This document shows, piece by piece, positions 45,750-54,119 of a stretch of 64,000 nucleotides of DNA. The DNA comes from Gammaproteobacteria bacterium. GTDB lineage: Bacteria > Pseudomonadota > Gammaproteobacteria > Pseudomonadales > Azotimanducaceae. The position numbers and the translations under genes were made by a program. Location: NCBI GenBank assembly GCA_030425195.1, contig JAUIAV010000019.1:20727-84726 (forward strand), given 5' to 3'. The notes beneath the pieces were generated by a model. It saw only the letters and a list, made by a program, of their open reading frames with translations, searched no databases and had not been told where the DNA came from. Position 1 is the first letter of the stretch. Every line of letters starts with the position of its first letter.

Positions 45750-46811
45750 CTAAACCGTCTCCGCGCGCTCCGCGGCGATCTCGCGGCCGATACGGAGGAT
45801 CAGATCCCGGGTGGCACGGATGCCGTCCGGTTCCGGCAGGCGCCGGCCCTCATACTCCACGCCCACGTGGCCGCGGTAGCCGGCGTCCGCGACGATTCTG
45901 AGCATCGCTGCATAGTCGATGATCTTCTCGTTGCCATCAGCGTCGAAGTCGTAGGATTTGGCACTCACGGCCCGGGCGTGCGGCATCAGCTCCCGCACAC
46001 CCTGGTAGCGGTCATAGCGGACCTCGGGTTTTTCGCCCCAGGGCGAAATCAGGAAGTTACCGAAATCCGGAAGCGTTCCCACGCGGGGGTGATCCGCCCG
46101 GACGATGGTCTCTGCGAGCCAGGCACCGTCGCTGGAGTAGCCGCCGTGGTTCTCCACCAGCACGTTCAATCCCAGCGGTGCCGCGAGCTCTCCCAGCGCG
46201 TGCAGGCTCCCGGCCACTCGCCGGGAGAGTTCTTCGTGACTGCCGGCACCTGCGGCATTCACCCGGATGCTGTGGCAGCCGAGCAGGGCGGCTGCCTCGA
46301 GCCAGGGGCGGTGATTCTCCACGGCCTGGCGGCGGACGTTCCCGTCCGCGGCGCCCGTGTCTCCCAGCGCGTCGCACATGATCAGGAGCGAGCGCACGCC
46401 CTCACCGTCTGCGCGGGCCTTCAACTGGTTCAGGTAGGCCTCATCCTTTGCCCGGCTGAAGTAGAAGGTGTTGACGTACTCCACGGCCTCGATACCGAAC
46501 TGTCGCCTGGCGAGCACCGGAAAGTCGAGTGGATCGAGATCCCCCTGAAGGACGGAATCCGGATCTGCCCGGAAACGGGCACGGAAGTCTGCCGTACGCA
46601 CGCCGCCGAAGTAGCTTCTGTGCAGCGACCATTGAGCCAGGGAAACGGGGAAGTAGGCGTCGCGCATATCGGAGCTGGTCCCGGGTGCACCGGCAACGGC
46701 CCCGGGCAGCACGGCCGCCGCGGCTGCCAGACCGGTGTGACTGATCAGGTTGCGTCTGGAAACGGGCAAAATTCGTCCTCGAGTCGGCTGAGGCGGCGAA
46801 CGCATGGCCAT
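45750..46811 (-). CDS. Secreted TIM-barrel sugar isomerase/epimerase-like protein
   Basis: A 353-residue protein with an N-terminal SRRNLISHTGLAAAAAVLPGAVAGAP segment, which looks like a Tat signal peptide. An AP-endonuclease-2-type TIM barrel follows (EYVNTF, ENHGGYSSDG, LPDFGNF, VGVEYEGR). Such exported xylose isomerase-like proteins are common in environmental bacteria, and few have a known substrate. It is divergent from the small gene at 46859 with only 47 bases between starts. Confidence 0.85.
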   Translation of the reverse strand: MAMRSPPQPTRGRILPVSRRNLISHTGLAAAAAVLPGAVAGAPGTSSDMRDAYFPVSLAQWSLHRSYFGGVRTADFRARFRADPDSVLQGDLDPLDFPVLARRQFGIEAVEYVNTFYFSRAKDEAYLNQLKARADGEGVRSLLIMCDALGDTGAADGNVRRQAVENHRPWLEAAALLGCHSIRVNAAGAGSHEELSRRVAGSLHALGELAAPLGLNVLVENHGGYSSDGAWLAETIVRADHPRVGTLPDFGNFLISPWGEKPEVRYDRYQGVRELMPHARAVSAKSYDFDADGNEKIIDYAAMLRIVADAGYRGHVGVEYEGRRLPEPDGIRATRDLILRIGREIAAERAETV

Positions 46812-46858
46812 TTGATAAGATCGAACGCTGCATTCGATACCGCCGGATCACCATAGTC

Positions 46859-47203
46859 TTGGACTGGGACACCTACAAGCGATTGTGCGACTCACCGGGC
46901 GTGTTCTCACGCTGGATGCTGGAGCAGACCCTCGAACTGCTGGACGCCGAGCTGGGTCATCGGCTCACCGGCAGTCTGCACGGGGTAGCCCTCGTGAAAC
47001 CGCACGACCACTCCGGTGGCCCGGCAACGGACATGTTTCCGCTCGAGCTGGCACCGGAAGAGGCGACCGCCATTGCCGATCGGGTTGCCGCCGCGACTGC
47101 CGCCGGCGAGACCACCAGCGGAACCCGGCGTCGCGGACTGGGTGGGTTCGAGGAAGCCTGGCAGGAATACGCGCGGCATCTGAGTCAGGCGCGTGTTCTC
47201 TAG
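46859..47203 (+). CDS. Hypothetical protein at head of acyl-CoA carboxylase operon
   Basis: A 114-residue acidic protein with no recognised domain. It reads MDWDTYKRLCDSPGVFSRW at the start and ends in a helical tail (EEAWQEYARHLSQARVL). It starts at TTG 46859 and its 3' end overlaps the biotin carboxylase start by 11 bases. It is probably translated with that enzyme and may be an accessory factor of the complex. Confidence 0.65.
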   Translation: MDWDTYKRLCDSPGVFSRWMLEQTLELLDAELGHRLTGSLHGVALVKPHDHSGGPATDMFPLELAPEEATAIADRVAAATAAGETTSGTRRRGLGGFEEAWQEYARHLSQARVL

Positions 47204-48533
47204 AATTCTGATCGCAAACCGGGGTGCCATTGCCCGCCGGGTGGTCCAGGCGTGTCACACGCTGGGTGTGGATTCCGTTGCCGTCTTTTCCGATGCGGAC
47301 GCGGGGGCACCGCATCTGGCGGAAGCCGGACGGACCTGGCGGCTCGCTGGGGAACGGGCGGAGGAAACCTACCTCAACCAGCCGGCCCTGATTGAGGCCA
47401 TTCGCGCCACCGGCGCCGACGCAGTGCATCCGGGCTACGGTTTTCTGGCCGAAAATCCGGGATTTGCAGCGGCCGTGGAGGCAGCCGGTGCCCGCTTCAT
47501 CGGTCCCCGGCCGCAGTGGCTCGAAACCATGGGCGACAAGGTCGCCGCACGGAGACTCGTGTCGGAGCAGGGTTTCCCCGTTTTCGCGGGTACGGACAGG
47601 ATCGAGCCGGATCCGGGGAACCTCCGACGGCAGGCGGAATCGGTCGGTTATCCGCTGCTGGTGAAACCCGTGGGCGGCGGCGGCGGGATCGGCATGCGGG
47701 TGGTGCGGGAAGCCGGTGCGCTGGAGACGGCCGTGGCGCAGGCACGGGCGCTTGCGGACAGCGCGTTCGGTGATGACGGCATCTTTCTGGAGCGCTGGAT
47801 CGAATCCGGTCGCCACATCGAATTCCAGGTGCTCGGCGACGGTCAGGGCGGCGCGCTGCATCTGCACGAGCGGGAGTGCTCGGTGCAGCGCCGGCATCAG
47901 AAGATCATCGAGGAGAGCCCGGCCCCCGGCATCGAGCGGTCGGAGATCGAAGCACTGGCTGCCGGGGCGGCGGAGCTGGTCGGGCGGATAGGCTATGACA
48001 ACCTGGGCACCGTCGAAACGCTCAGAGCCGGAGCCGGGGACTACGGCTTTCTGGAGATGAACACCCGGATTCAGGTGGAGCACGGGGTCACCGAGATGAT
48101 CACGGGCGTGGATCTGGTGGTGACTCAGATCCGGCTGGCAGCCGGCGAAGGCTTGCCCGACGCCCGCCCCGCCGTCGGCCACGCCCTGGAGGTACGCGTT
48201 TATGCGGAGGACCCGGTCACTCAGCTGCCGTCCACGGGACGCCTGTCCCGGTTCGAGGTGCCTCGGGGTCTGCATGGGGTGCGCGTGGATACCGGGTACG
48301 CTCTGGGCCAGTGGGTGACTCCTTACTATGACCCGATGCTGGCGAAAGTGATCGGGCACGGCAGCACCCGGGAGCAGGCGATCGGACGGGTTGCCGTGGC
48401 GCTCAGAGCGTTCAGCGTTCAGGGCGTGAAGACCAATATTCCGCTGCTCAGCGGTATTCTGGGCGATGATGAGTTTCTGGCCGGCCAGGTGGATACGGGC
48501 TATCTCGCCCGTTACCTGGCGCGGCTTACCTGA
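47193..48533 (+). CDS. Biotin carboxylase subunit of acyl-CoA carboxylase
   Basis: A 446-residue ATP-grasp enzyme that carboxylates the biotin of a carrier protein using bicarbonate and ATP. It starts FSRILIANRGAIARRVV and has GGGGGIGMRVV, ERWIESGRHIEFQVLGD, HERECSVQRRHQKIIEE and the catalytic EMNTRIQVEH. The length is that of free AccC-type subunits, so the carrier is on another chain, the next gene. Its start is GTG inside the end of the previous gene. The chain assignment is clear; the acyl-CoA specificity is not. Confidence 0.95.
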   Translation: MFSRILIANRGAIARRVVQACHTLGVDSVAVFSDADAGAPHLAEAGRTWRLAGERAEETYLNQPALIEAIRATGADAVHPGYGFLAENPGFAAAVEAAGARFIGPRPQWLETMGDKVAARRLVSEQGFPVFAGTDRIEPDPGNLRRQAESVGYPLLVKPVGGGGGIGMRVVREAGALETAVAQARALADSAFGDDGIFLERWIESGRHIEFQVLGDGQGGALHLHERECSVQRRHQKIIEESPAPGIERSEIEALAAGAAELVGRIGYDNLGTVETLRAGAGDYGFLEMNTRIQVEHGVTEMITGVDLVVTQIRLAAGEGLPDARPAVGHALEVRVYAEDPVTQLPSTGRLSRFEVPRGLHGVRVDTGYALGQWVTPYYDPMLAKVIGHGSTREQAIGRVAVALRAFSVQGVKTNIPLLSGILGDDEFLAGQVDTGYLARYLARLT

Positions 48534-48551
48534 AGTGACTGAGGAGGGTCG

Positions 48552-48776
48552 ATGCGGGTCGAAGTGGAAAGCGAGGTACAGGGGAGCGTGTGGAAATTGG
48601 AGGTCAGTGCAGGCGATGCGGTCGCTGCCGGTGACGTGCTGATGATTCTGGAATCCATGAAGATGGAGATTCCGGTGGAAGCGCCGGTGGACGGCACGGT
48701 GGCCGAGCTTCTGGTCGCGCCGGAAGATCCGGTGGCGGAAGACCAGGTGCTGGCCGTCATCGAGTCCGGTGGCTGA
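48552..48776 (+). CDS. Small biotin carboxyl carrier protein
   Basis: A 74-residue protein that is little more than a biotinyl domain. The biotinylation motif is ESMKMEIPVE, and the ends are typical (MRVEVESEVQGSVWKL and DQVLAVIESGG). It accepts carboxyl groups from the biotin carboxylase and passes them to the carboxyltransferase. RBS GGAGGG precedes the ATG. Minimal separate carriers of this kind are found in acyl-CoA carboxylases of the propionyl/geranyl type. Confidence 0.94.
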   Translation: MRVEVESEVQGSVWKLEVSAGDAVAAGDVLMILESMKMEIPVEAPVDGTVAELLVAPEDPVAEDQVLAVIESGG

Positions 48777-48848
48777 TCGACGTGCCGGCCGGAGGGAGCC
48801 CGTGGTACTTTAGCCGGCTCGAAGTGCTGAATTATCTGGGGATAGACA

Positions 48849-49655
48849 ATGACTGAACTGGTCACCATAGAGACGACGGATGGCGTCGCCGACGTGCGCC
48901 TGAACCGGCCGGAGAAATACAACGCGCTGTCCGGCGACATGTTCAAGGCGATCATCGAGGCAGGGCAGAGTCTGGCCGAAGCGAAGGACATCCGGGCGGT
49001 GGTGCTGTCCGGCAACGGCAGAGGATTCTGCGCCGGTCTCGACATGGACAGCTTCCAGGGCATGGCGGATCAGGACACCGGCGGGGGAAACGCCACCGAT
49101 GCACTGCTCGCCCGCGGTGACGGGCCCGAGAATCACGCCCAGCGGCCGGCATGGGTGTGGAAGACTCTGCCGGTGCCGGTCATCGCGGCGATTCACGGTG
49201 TGGCCTACGGCGGCGGTATTCAGATCGCCCTGGGTGCCGACATCCGCATCGCCGCTCCGGATGCCAAGCTGTCGGTGATGGAAATCAAATGGGGCCTGAT
49301 TCCGGACATGAGTCTGACCCAGACGCTGCGGGATCTGGTGCCGCTGGACGTGGCCAAGGAGCTTACGTTCACGGGCCGGGTGCTCTCGGGTGAGGACGCA
49401 AAGGCGCTCGGCCTGGTCACCCACACGGCGGAAAATCCGCTGGATGCCGCCATGCAGCTGGCGAGAGAGATCGCCGGCAAGTCACCTGACGCGATCCGGG
49501 CGGCGAAAAAGCTCTACGAGGACAGCTGGCATGCGGACGCCCGCACGGGTCTGTCCCTGGAGGCGAGCCTGCAGACGGCGCTGATCGGTCAGCCGAACCA
49601 GGTGGAAGCCATCATGGCCAACTTCGAAAAGCGTGCCCCGGAGTTCAGGGACTGA
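48849..49655 (+). CDS. Enoyl-CoA hydratase/isomerase (crotonase family)
   Basis: A 268-residue crotonase. The oxyanion-hole region is GRGFCAGLDMDSF, and the second one follows HGVAYGGGIQIALGADI. EIKWGLIPDM is in the position of the hydratase Glu region, and the tail has the usual helices. It probably hydrates or isomerises an unsaturated CoA ester related to the carboxylase substrate. It lies between the carrier and carboxyltransferase genes in the same operon. Confidence 0.93.
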   Translation: MTELVTIETTDGVADVRLNRPEKYNALSGDMFKAIIEAGQSLAEAKDIRAVVLSGNGRGFCAGLDMDSFQGMADQDTGGGNATDALLARGDGPENHAQRPAWVWKTLPVPVIAAIHGVAYGGGIQIALGADIRIAAPDAKLSVMEIKWGLIPDMSLTQTLRDLVPLDVAKELTFTGRVLSGEDAKALGLVTHTAENPLDAAMQLAREIAGKSPDAIRAAKKLYEDSWHADARTGLSLEASLQTALIGQPNQVEAIMANFEKRAPEFRD

Positions 49656-49680
49656 CCTCTGTGCGCGGAGGCAGAGCACC

Positions 49681-51234
49681 ATGAGCTGGGAAAAGGAAGT
49701 CACGGAGCTCGAACGGCGGCGTCACCTGGCGAAGCAGCAGGGCGGTCCGGAAGGGATTGCCAGGCAGCATGCCCGGGGCCGGCTGACGATCCGGGAACGG
49801 ATCGACGCGCTGCTGGATCCGGGCACCTTCTCCGAACACGGTCGGGCCACGGCGTTGCCGGACTACGATGAGAACGATGAATTCACCGGATTCGTGCCCG
49901 CCAACTACGTGGTGGGATTCGGGCGGATAGAAGGCCGGCGGGTGGTCGTCGGCGGAGAGGACTTCACCCTCAAGGGAGGGTCACCCAATGCGGCCGGGCT
50001 CCGCAAGAGCGTCTACGCGGAGCATCTGGCCAGCCGGTCCCGGGTGCCGCTCGTGCGCATGCTCGAAGGTGGTGGCGGCAGCGTCAGGGGCTCCGGCCGG
50101 AAGGGTGGCACGGTGGGCGAGCCGGTCTACACGGAGCCGCGCTTCAAGATCATCGCAGATGCCATGGGTCAGGTACCCATCGCGTCTGCCGCGCTGGGTG
50201 CGGTGGCCGGCTTTCCGGCCGGGCGCCTGGTCGCCTCGCATTTCTCGGTCATGACCCGGTACACGTCCCAGGTGCTCATCGGCGGCCCGGCGCTGGTGGA
50301 ACGGGCGCTCGGCGTGAAAATGAGCAAGGAAGCGCTCGGTGGCGTGGACGTGCACAGTCTGAGCGGCGTGGTGGACAACGTGGCGGAAGACGAGCACGAC
50401 GCTTTCCGCCAGATCCGCCGCTTCCTCGGTTATCTGCCGAGCAACGTCTGGCAGAACGCACCCCGGATCGCCTCGGACGACCCTGTGGACCGTATGGAGC
50501 CGGAGCTGCTCGACATCGTGCCCAGGGACTCGAACGCGCCGTTCGAGATGCGCGCGATCATGGAAATGGTGATGGATGCGGGTTCGGTGTTCGAGATGGG
50601 CCGCACGTATGGACCAAGCCAGATCACCGCCCTGGCGCGACTGGCGGGGCAGCCGGTGGGCGTGCTCGGCAACGACTGCAACTTCTATGCGGGGGCGATG
50701 ACGGCGGAAGCCGCGCAGAAGTACCGGCGTTTCGTCGAGATGTGCGACATGTTCCATCTGCCCATCGTCAATTTCGTGGATCAGCCCGGATTCATGATCG
50801 GTCCCGAGGCCGAGCGGGCGGGGACCATCCGCTACGGCATGGCTGCCGTCGCCGCGGCCGTTCAGGCCCGTGTGCCCTGGGCGTCCGTTCAGGTTCACAA
50901 GGGGTTCGGTGTGGCGACGGCGGCCCATTTCGGGGACAACGCGTACGTGCTGTCCTGGCCGTCGGTGGAGAGCGGCGCGCTTCCGCTGGAAGGCGGCGTG
51001 GCGGTGGCCTTTCACAGGGAGATTGCGGCCTCGGAAGACCCGGAAGCCAAGCGGAAAGAGATCGAAGACCGGCTCCGTCAGGCCCGCTCCCCATTCCCGC
51101 GGGCGGAGTCCTTCTCGGTGCACGAGCTGATCGATCCCCGGGAAACCCGGCCCATGCTGGCTGAGTGGGTCGACTGGATACAGCCGCAGCTGGAGACGCT
51201 GCCGGGCGAGGTACGCTTCCCCATGAGGCCGTGA
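49681..51234 (+). CDS. Acyl-CoA carboxylase carboxyltransferase (beta) subunit
   Basis: A 517-residue carboxyltransferase that moves the carboxyl group from biotin to an acyl-CoA. The N-terminus KQQGGPEGIARQHARGRLT matches propionyl/methylcrotonyl carboxylase beta chains. LVRMLEGGGGSVRG, the acyl-CoA loop and NDCNFYAGAMTAEAAQKYRRF follow. The C-terminal half has VNFVDQPGFMIGPEAE, and no zinc finger is present. I chose ATG 49681 (MSWEKEV), preceded by GGAGG, over an earlier frame start at 49633. The substrate is not determined. Confidence 0.95.
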   Translation: MSWEKEVTELERRRHLAKQQGGPEGIARQHARGRLTIRERIDALLDPGTFSEHGRATALPDYDENDEFTGFVPANYVVGFGRIEGRRVVVGGEDFTLKGGSPNAAGLRKSVYAEHLASRSRVPLVRMLEGGGGSVRGSGRKGGTVGEPVYTEPRFKIIADAMGQVPIASAALGAVAGFPAGRLVASHFSVMTRYTSQVLIGGPALVERALGVKMSKEALGGVDVHSLSGVVDNVAEDEHDAFRQIRRFLGYLPSNVWQNAPRIASDDPVDRMEPELLDIVPRDSNAPFEMRAIMEMVMDAGSVFEMGRTYGPSQITALARLAGQPVGVLGNDCNFYAGAMTAEAAQKYRRFVEMCDMFHLPIVNFVDQPGFMIGPEAERAGTIRYGMAAVAAAVQARVPWASVQVHKGFGVATAAHFGDNAYVLSWPSVESGALPLEGGVAVAFHREIAASEDPEAKRKEIEDRLRQARSPFPRAESFSVHELIDPRETRPMLAEWVDWIQPQLETLPGEVRFPMRP

Positions 51235-51238
51235 CGGC

Positions 51239-51427
51239 ATGGTCGCCGTGATCCTGACCCTGGTGCTTTCTTTCCTGGCTGGCGGGACGGTCTGGCTGCT
51301 GGCCGGCTCCCGGCTCAGCCTGAACGAGGATGAGGACGTGAACGAGGTGCTGAACCTGGTGGCTTACCTGGCTCTGGCGCTCGGACCGGTCTTCGCGCTG
51401 GTGTTTTTCCTGCTCGACCGGAACTGA
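51239..51427 (+). CDS. Small two-helix membrane protein
   Basis: A 62-residue protein with two hydrophobic segments (about 2-25 and 39-58) separated by a charged hinge SRLSLNEDEDVNEV. The start is four bases after the carboxyltransferase stop, so it is likely made with that complex. I recognise no family; a membrane anchor or partner for the carboxylase would fit but is not shown. Confidence 0.65.
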   Translation: MVAVILTLVLSFLAGGTVWLLAGSRLSLNEDEDVNEVLNLVAYLALALGPVFALVFFLLDRN

Positions 51428-51457
51428 CCCGGCATGACCGCCGGAACGTGGCGATGC

Positions 51458-51616
51458 CTAGTTGTAGCCCACCACGTAAGCGTCGGCGTCGTCCGTGCCT
51501 TCTTCTTCGAAATGATGATCGGCCGGGCCGAAGGCCAGAAGCAGAGGCGTGTAGTCCTCGGTTTCTGTTTCCAGTGCCGGGATCTCGTCGACGTTGTGTT
51601 GTGGGGAGACGTTCAT
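51458..51616 (-). CDS. 52-residue acidic peptide, unannotated type
   Basis: A minus-strand frame of 52 residues that begins MNVSPQHNVDEIPALETETE and ends ADAYVVGYN. It has 13 acidic residues, three His, and no Lys, Arg or Cys. The base before the ATG at 51616 is six bases from AAGGTAG, a fair Shine-Dalgarno, and a promoter-like pair sits upstream (51690-51717). Codons end mostly in G or C, like the neighbours. The gene is divergent from a methyltransferase gene. The function is unknown; a peptide substrate or small regulator is possible. Confidence 0.6.
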   Translation of the reverse strand: MNVSPQHNVDEIPALETETEDYTPLLLAFGPADHHFEEEGTDDADAYVVGYN

Positions 51617-51689
51617 CCTAAACTACCTTGAATCTATCGCGGTCCAGTCGGCGGTGTTTTTTTACCAGTTTCGCCAGTCGTGCGAGCGG

Positions 51690-51717
51690 AGTTTATGCTG
51701 ATCTTTTTAAAATGCAA
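51690..51717 (-). promoter_or_regulatory. Probable promoter of the 52-residue peptide gene
   Basis: On the minus strand, TTGCAT (51717-51712) and TAAACT (51695-51690) lie 16 bases apart in an AT-rich stretch, and the peptide start follows 74 bases later. Confidence 0.55.
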
Positions 51718-51728
51718 CGCTAATTGCT

Positions 51729-51747
51729 TGAATTGTAGGCCAATTCA
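51729..51747. promoter_or_regulatory. Inverted repeat, possible operator
   Basis: TGAATTG-TAGGC-CAATTCA is a perfect 7-base inverted repeat. It lies between the divergent peptide and methyltransferase genes, just upstream of the peptide promoter and 23 bases before the methyltransferase ATG. The position suits a repressor or activator site acting on both genes. Confidence 0.5.
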
Positions 51748-51769
51748 GCCTGAAAACGTGAGGTAGACG

Positions 51770-52387
51770 ATGAATTTGCCCGTAGACCCGGAGTCCGTGA
51801 AAGGCTTTCTCGATCCGGCGGAAGGCGCGCGGCTCTACGAGCTGGCCGCCGGAACGGCCCCGCTCGGCCCCTGCCTGGAAGTGGGTTCCTACTGCGGCAA
51901 ATCCACGCTCTATCTCGGCAGCGCCTGCCGCGAGGCGGGTCAGCAGGTCTTTGCCGTGGATCACCACCGGGGCTCTGAGGAGCATCAGGTGGGCGAGGCC
52001 TACCATGACGAGTCTCTGTACGACGCCCGTGCGGGCAGGATGGACACCTTCGGAGAGTTCCGCCGCAATCTGGATCTGGCCGGCCTGACGGATACCGTGG
52101 TACCCATCGTCGCCGGTACCCGGCAGGCGGGCCGTCACTGGCGTACGCCGCTCGGCATGGTCTTCATCGATGGTGGTCACAGTGAGGAGGCGGCACTGAC
52201 GGATTACCGTACCTGGGCGCCGCACATACTGCCGGGCGGCGTGCTGGCCATTCACGACATCTTTCCGGATCCCGCGGACGGCGGGCAGGCCCCGTACCAC
52301 ATCTATCAGCTGGCGCTGGCCTCCGGGCTCTTCGAGCCTCTAGAGATGGTGCGCACGCTGGGCGCGCTCCAGCGCCTGGAGGGATGA
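51770..52387 (+). CDS. Class I SAM-dependent methyltransferase (Methyltransf_24 type)
   Basis: A 205-residue Rossmann methyltransferase. The SAM loop is GPCLEVGSYCGKSTLYLG, and the FVDHHRG-like AVDHHRG and VFIDGGHSEEAALTDY acidic motifs follow, as in the TylF/cephalosporin hydroxylase-like group. The C-terminal GGVLAIHDIFPDPADGG is typical. The 3' end overlaps the next convergent gene by 48 bases. The substrate is unknown; neighbours suggest a sugar or conjugate. Confidence 0.88.
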   Translation: MNLPVDPESVKGFLDPAEGARLYELAAGTAPLGPCLEVGSYCGKSTLYLGSACREAGQQVFAVDHHRGSEEHQVGEAYHDESLYDARAGRMDTFGEFRRNLDLAGLTDTVVPIVAGTRQAGRHWRTPLGMVFIDGGHSEEAALTDYRTWAPHILPGGVLAIHDIFPDPADGGQAPYHIYQLALASGLFEPLEMVRTLGALQRLEG

Positions 52388-53401
52388 CGGTTCCGCGGTA
52401 TGGTGATGCGGCCGCGTGAAGATCGTGGCGGCGTCGGTGAGGCCGTAGAGGGTGTCTGCCGCCAGCAGGATGGCGCCGGCGGTCCAGGTGGGACGTTCGT
52501 CCGGCCACATCACCTCATCGGTGAACACGTAGCCCGTCCACCAGGAACCGTCCTCCACCTGGAACCTTGCCAGGTCCTCGAACAGTCGAACGGCCTGTGC
52601 GTTCAGTCCCGCCGCAGCGCAGGCCATGATCAGCTCGCAGGTCTCCGCCATGGTGATCCAGGGCTGATCCGACACGCAGCGGCAGCCCAGACCGTCGGTC
52701 ACGAATTCGTCCCAGCGGCCGCCGAGCCGGGTACGGGCATCGGGTTTCGATAGGACCCCTGAGAGCACGGGATAGAACCAGTCCATGGAATAGCGGGCCT
52801 TGGATTCCCAGGTGCGGTCGAACCGGTCGGGCCGGGTCAGCAGTGCCTGGCCGAGACGTTCCCTGGCCCTCTGCCAGTGCGCGTGAGGTTCGCTGAGGAC
52901 CTGAGCGATGGCGATACCGCAGTCGAGGCTGCGATAGATCGAGCTGCAGCCGGTCAGAAGCGCGTCCTTGTTGATGCCCGTGCGCGTATCCAGTGCCCAG
53001 TAGATTTCTCCGGTCTGAGCCTGCAGACCGAGAACGAAATCGAGCGCGCGGCTGACCATGGGCCACAGATCGGCAAGAAAGCGTTCGTTGCCCGTCACCA
53101 TGTAGTGATGCCAGATCCCGGTGGCCGCATAGGCAACGAAGTTGGTTTCCGCCCGCGTCCCGTCCGCCACGTTGTCGCCATCGTAGGCTGCGAGCCAGTA
53201 GCCGTCGGCATGCTGATGGCTGGCGAGCCAACGGTATGCCGCTTCCGCGGCGTCCAGCCGGCCGCCGACGGTGAGGCCCATGGCGGACTCCACGTGGTCC
53301 CAGGGATCGATGATGCCGCCTTCGAACCAGGGAATGCCGCCGCCCGTCTGCTGCGTGCGGGCGATGTAGTCAGTGGTGCGTTCGATCAGACGCGTTACCA
53401 T
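52340..53401 (-). CDS. Alpha/alpha-barrel protein (six-hairpin/prenyltransferase-like fold)
   Basis: A 353-residue helical protein with repeated AYRWLASHQHADGYWLAAYD, FEDLARFQVEDGSWWTGYVF and TWTAGAILLAADTLYGL units. These resemble alpha/alpha toroids of six-hairpin glycosidases and terpene cyclases, and database names for such proteins often say prenyltransferase. No DxDD or DDxxD prenyl-binding motif is present, so a glycan role is more likely. It lies one base from the methyltransferase that follows it and overlaps the upstream convergent gene by 48 bases. Confidence 0.75.
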   Translation of the reverse strand: MVTRLIERTTDYIARTQQTGGGIPWFEGGIIDPWDHVESAMGLTVGGRLDAAEAAYRWLASHQHADGYWLAAYDGDNVADGTRAETNFVAYAATGIWHHYMVTGNERFLADLWPMVSRALDFVLGLQAQTGEIYWALDTRTGINKDALLTGCSSIYRSLDCGIAIAQVLSEPHAHWQRARERLGQALLTRPDRFDRTWESKARYSMDWFYPVLSGVLSKPDARTRLGGRWDEFVTDGLGCRCVSDQPWITMAETCELIMACAAAGLNAQAVRLFEDLARFQVEDGSWWTGYVFTDEVMWPDERPTWTAGAILLAADTLYGLTDAATIFTRPHHHTAEPSSLQALERAQRAHHL

Positions 53402-53402
53402 C

Positions 53403-54119
53403 TCAGACCCCCCGCACGAAATACATGACGTTGCTCTTGCCCCAGAGCGGGTTCATGAGCGCCTCGAGCAGCCGGGTGATTCGGGGTTTCTGCATCAGAT
53501 CCCAGACCAGCAGGCGGTGGTAGGTCCGCACAGGCCAGATCTCCTCCCCCTGTCTCCAGAACAGACAGCGCAGCCACCAGTAAGGCGAGTGCAGGCCGTG
53601 TGCCCAGTGCTCGTCGAAGCAGACCATGTCGATGGATTCGATCTGCTGGCGCAGCGCGCGTTTCCGGAAAATCCGCACATGACCGCCGGGCACCTCGTGG
53701 TATTCGTCGGAAAGCTGCCAGCAGATCCATTCCGGTCCGAATCTGGGCACGCTGGCGGCGAACTGGCCACCGGGCTTGAGCACCCGTTTGATCTCCAGAA
53801 GCACGGCCTGATAGGCGGGAATGTGCTCGAGCACCTCCGCACAGATCACCTTGTCGAACGTGGCATCGGCGAACGGCAGGGCGAGGCCTGATGCGCAGGT
53901 GAAGTTGAGGCTGCGGCTGCCGTCCTCCGGATTCTCGAAGTCTGCGAATCGCTCCCGGGCGGTGCCGAGGTCGTGCAGGGACAGATCCAGACCCACCACG
54001 TCCACCCGGTCTTCCAGATAGGCGGTGATGGCATGGCGGCCTTCACCGCAGCCCAGATCGAGAATCCGGTCGCCGGGCCTGAGCCGTAAGCGGGAAAAGT
54101 CGATGGTGGTCAGACTCAT
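53403..54119 (-). CDS. Class I SAM-dependent methyltransferase (Methyltransf_11 type)
   Basis: A 238-residue methyltransferase with SAM motif I ILDLGCGEGRHAI, VVGLDLSL, and KVICAEVLEHIPAYQAVLLEIKRVLKPGG, the classic UbiE-like core. The C-terminal half is rich in Trp and Arg, as in enzymes acting on glycolipid or polyketide-like conjugates. The ATG overlaps the glycosyltransferase stop by four bases, so the two are co-translated. Confidence 0.9.
   Translation of the reverse strand: MSLTTIDFSRLRLRPGDRILDLGCGEGRHAITAYLEDRVDVVGLDLSLHDLGTARERFADFENPEDGSRSLNFTCASGLALPFADATFDKVICAEVLEHIPAYQAVLLEIKRVLKPGGQFAASVPRFGPEWICWQLSDEYHEVPGGHVRIFRKRALRQQIESIDMVCFDEHWAHGLHSPYWWLRCLFWRQGEEIWPVRTYHRLLVWDLMQKPRITRLLEALMNPLWGKSNVMYFVRGV

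Noticed and set aside
51434..51631. Plus-strand frame opposite the acidic peptide gene
   Set aside because: It has no promoter or ribosome-binding site and no family pattern; the minus-strand frame has both.
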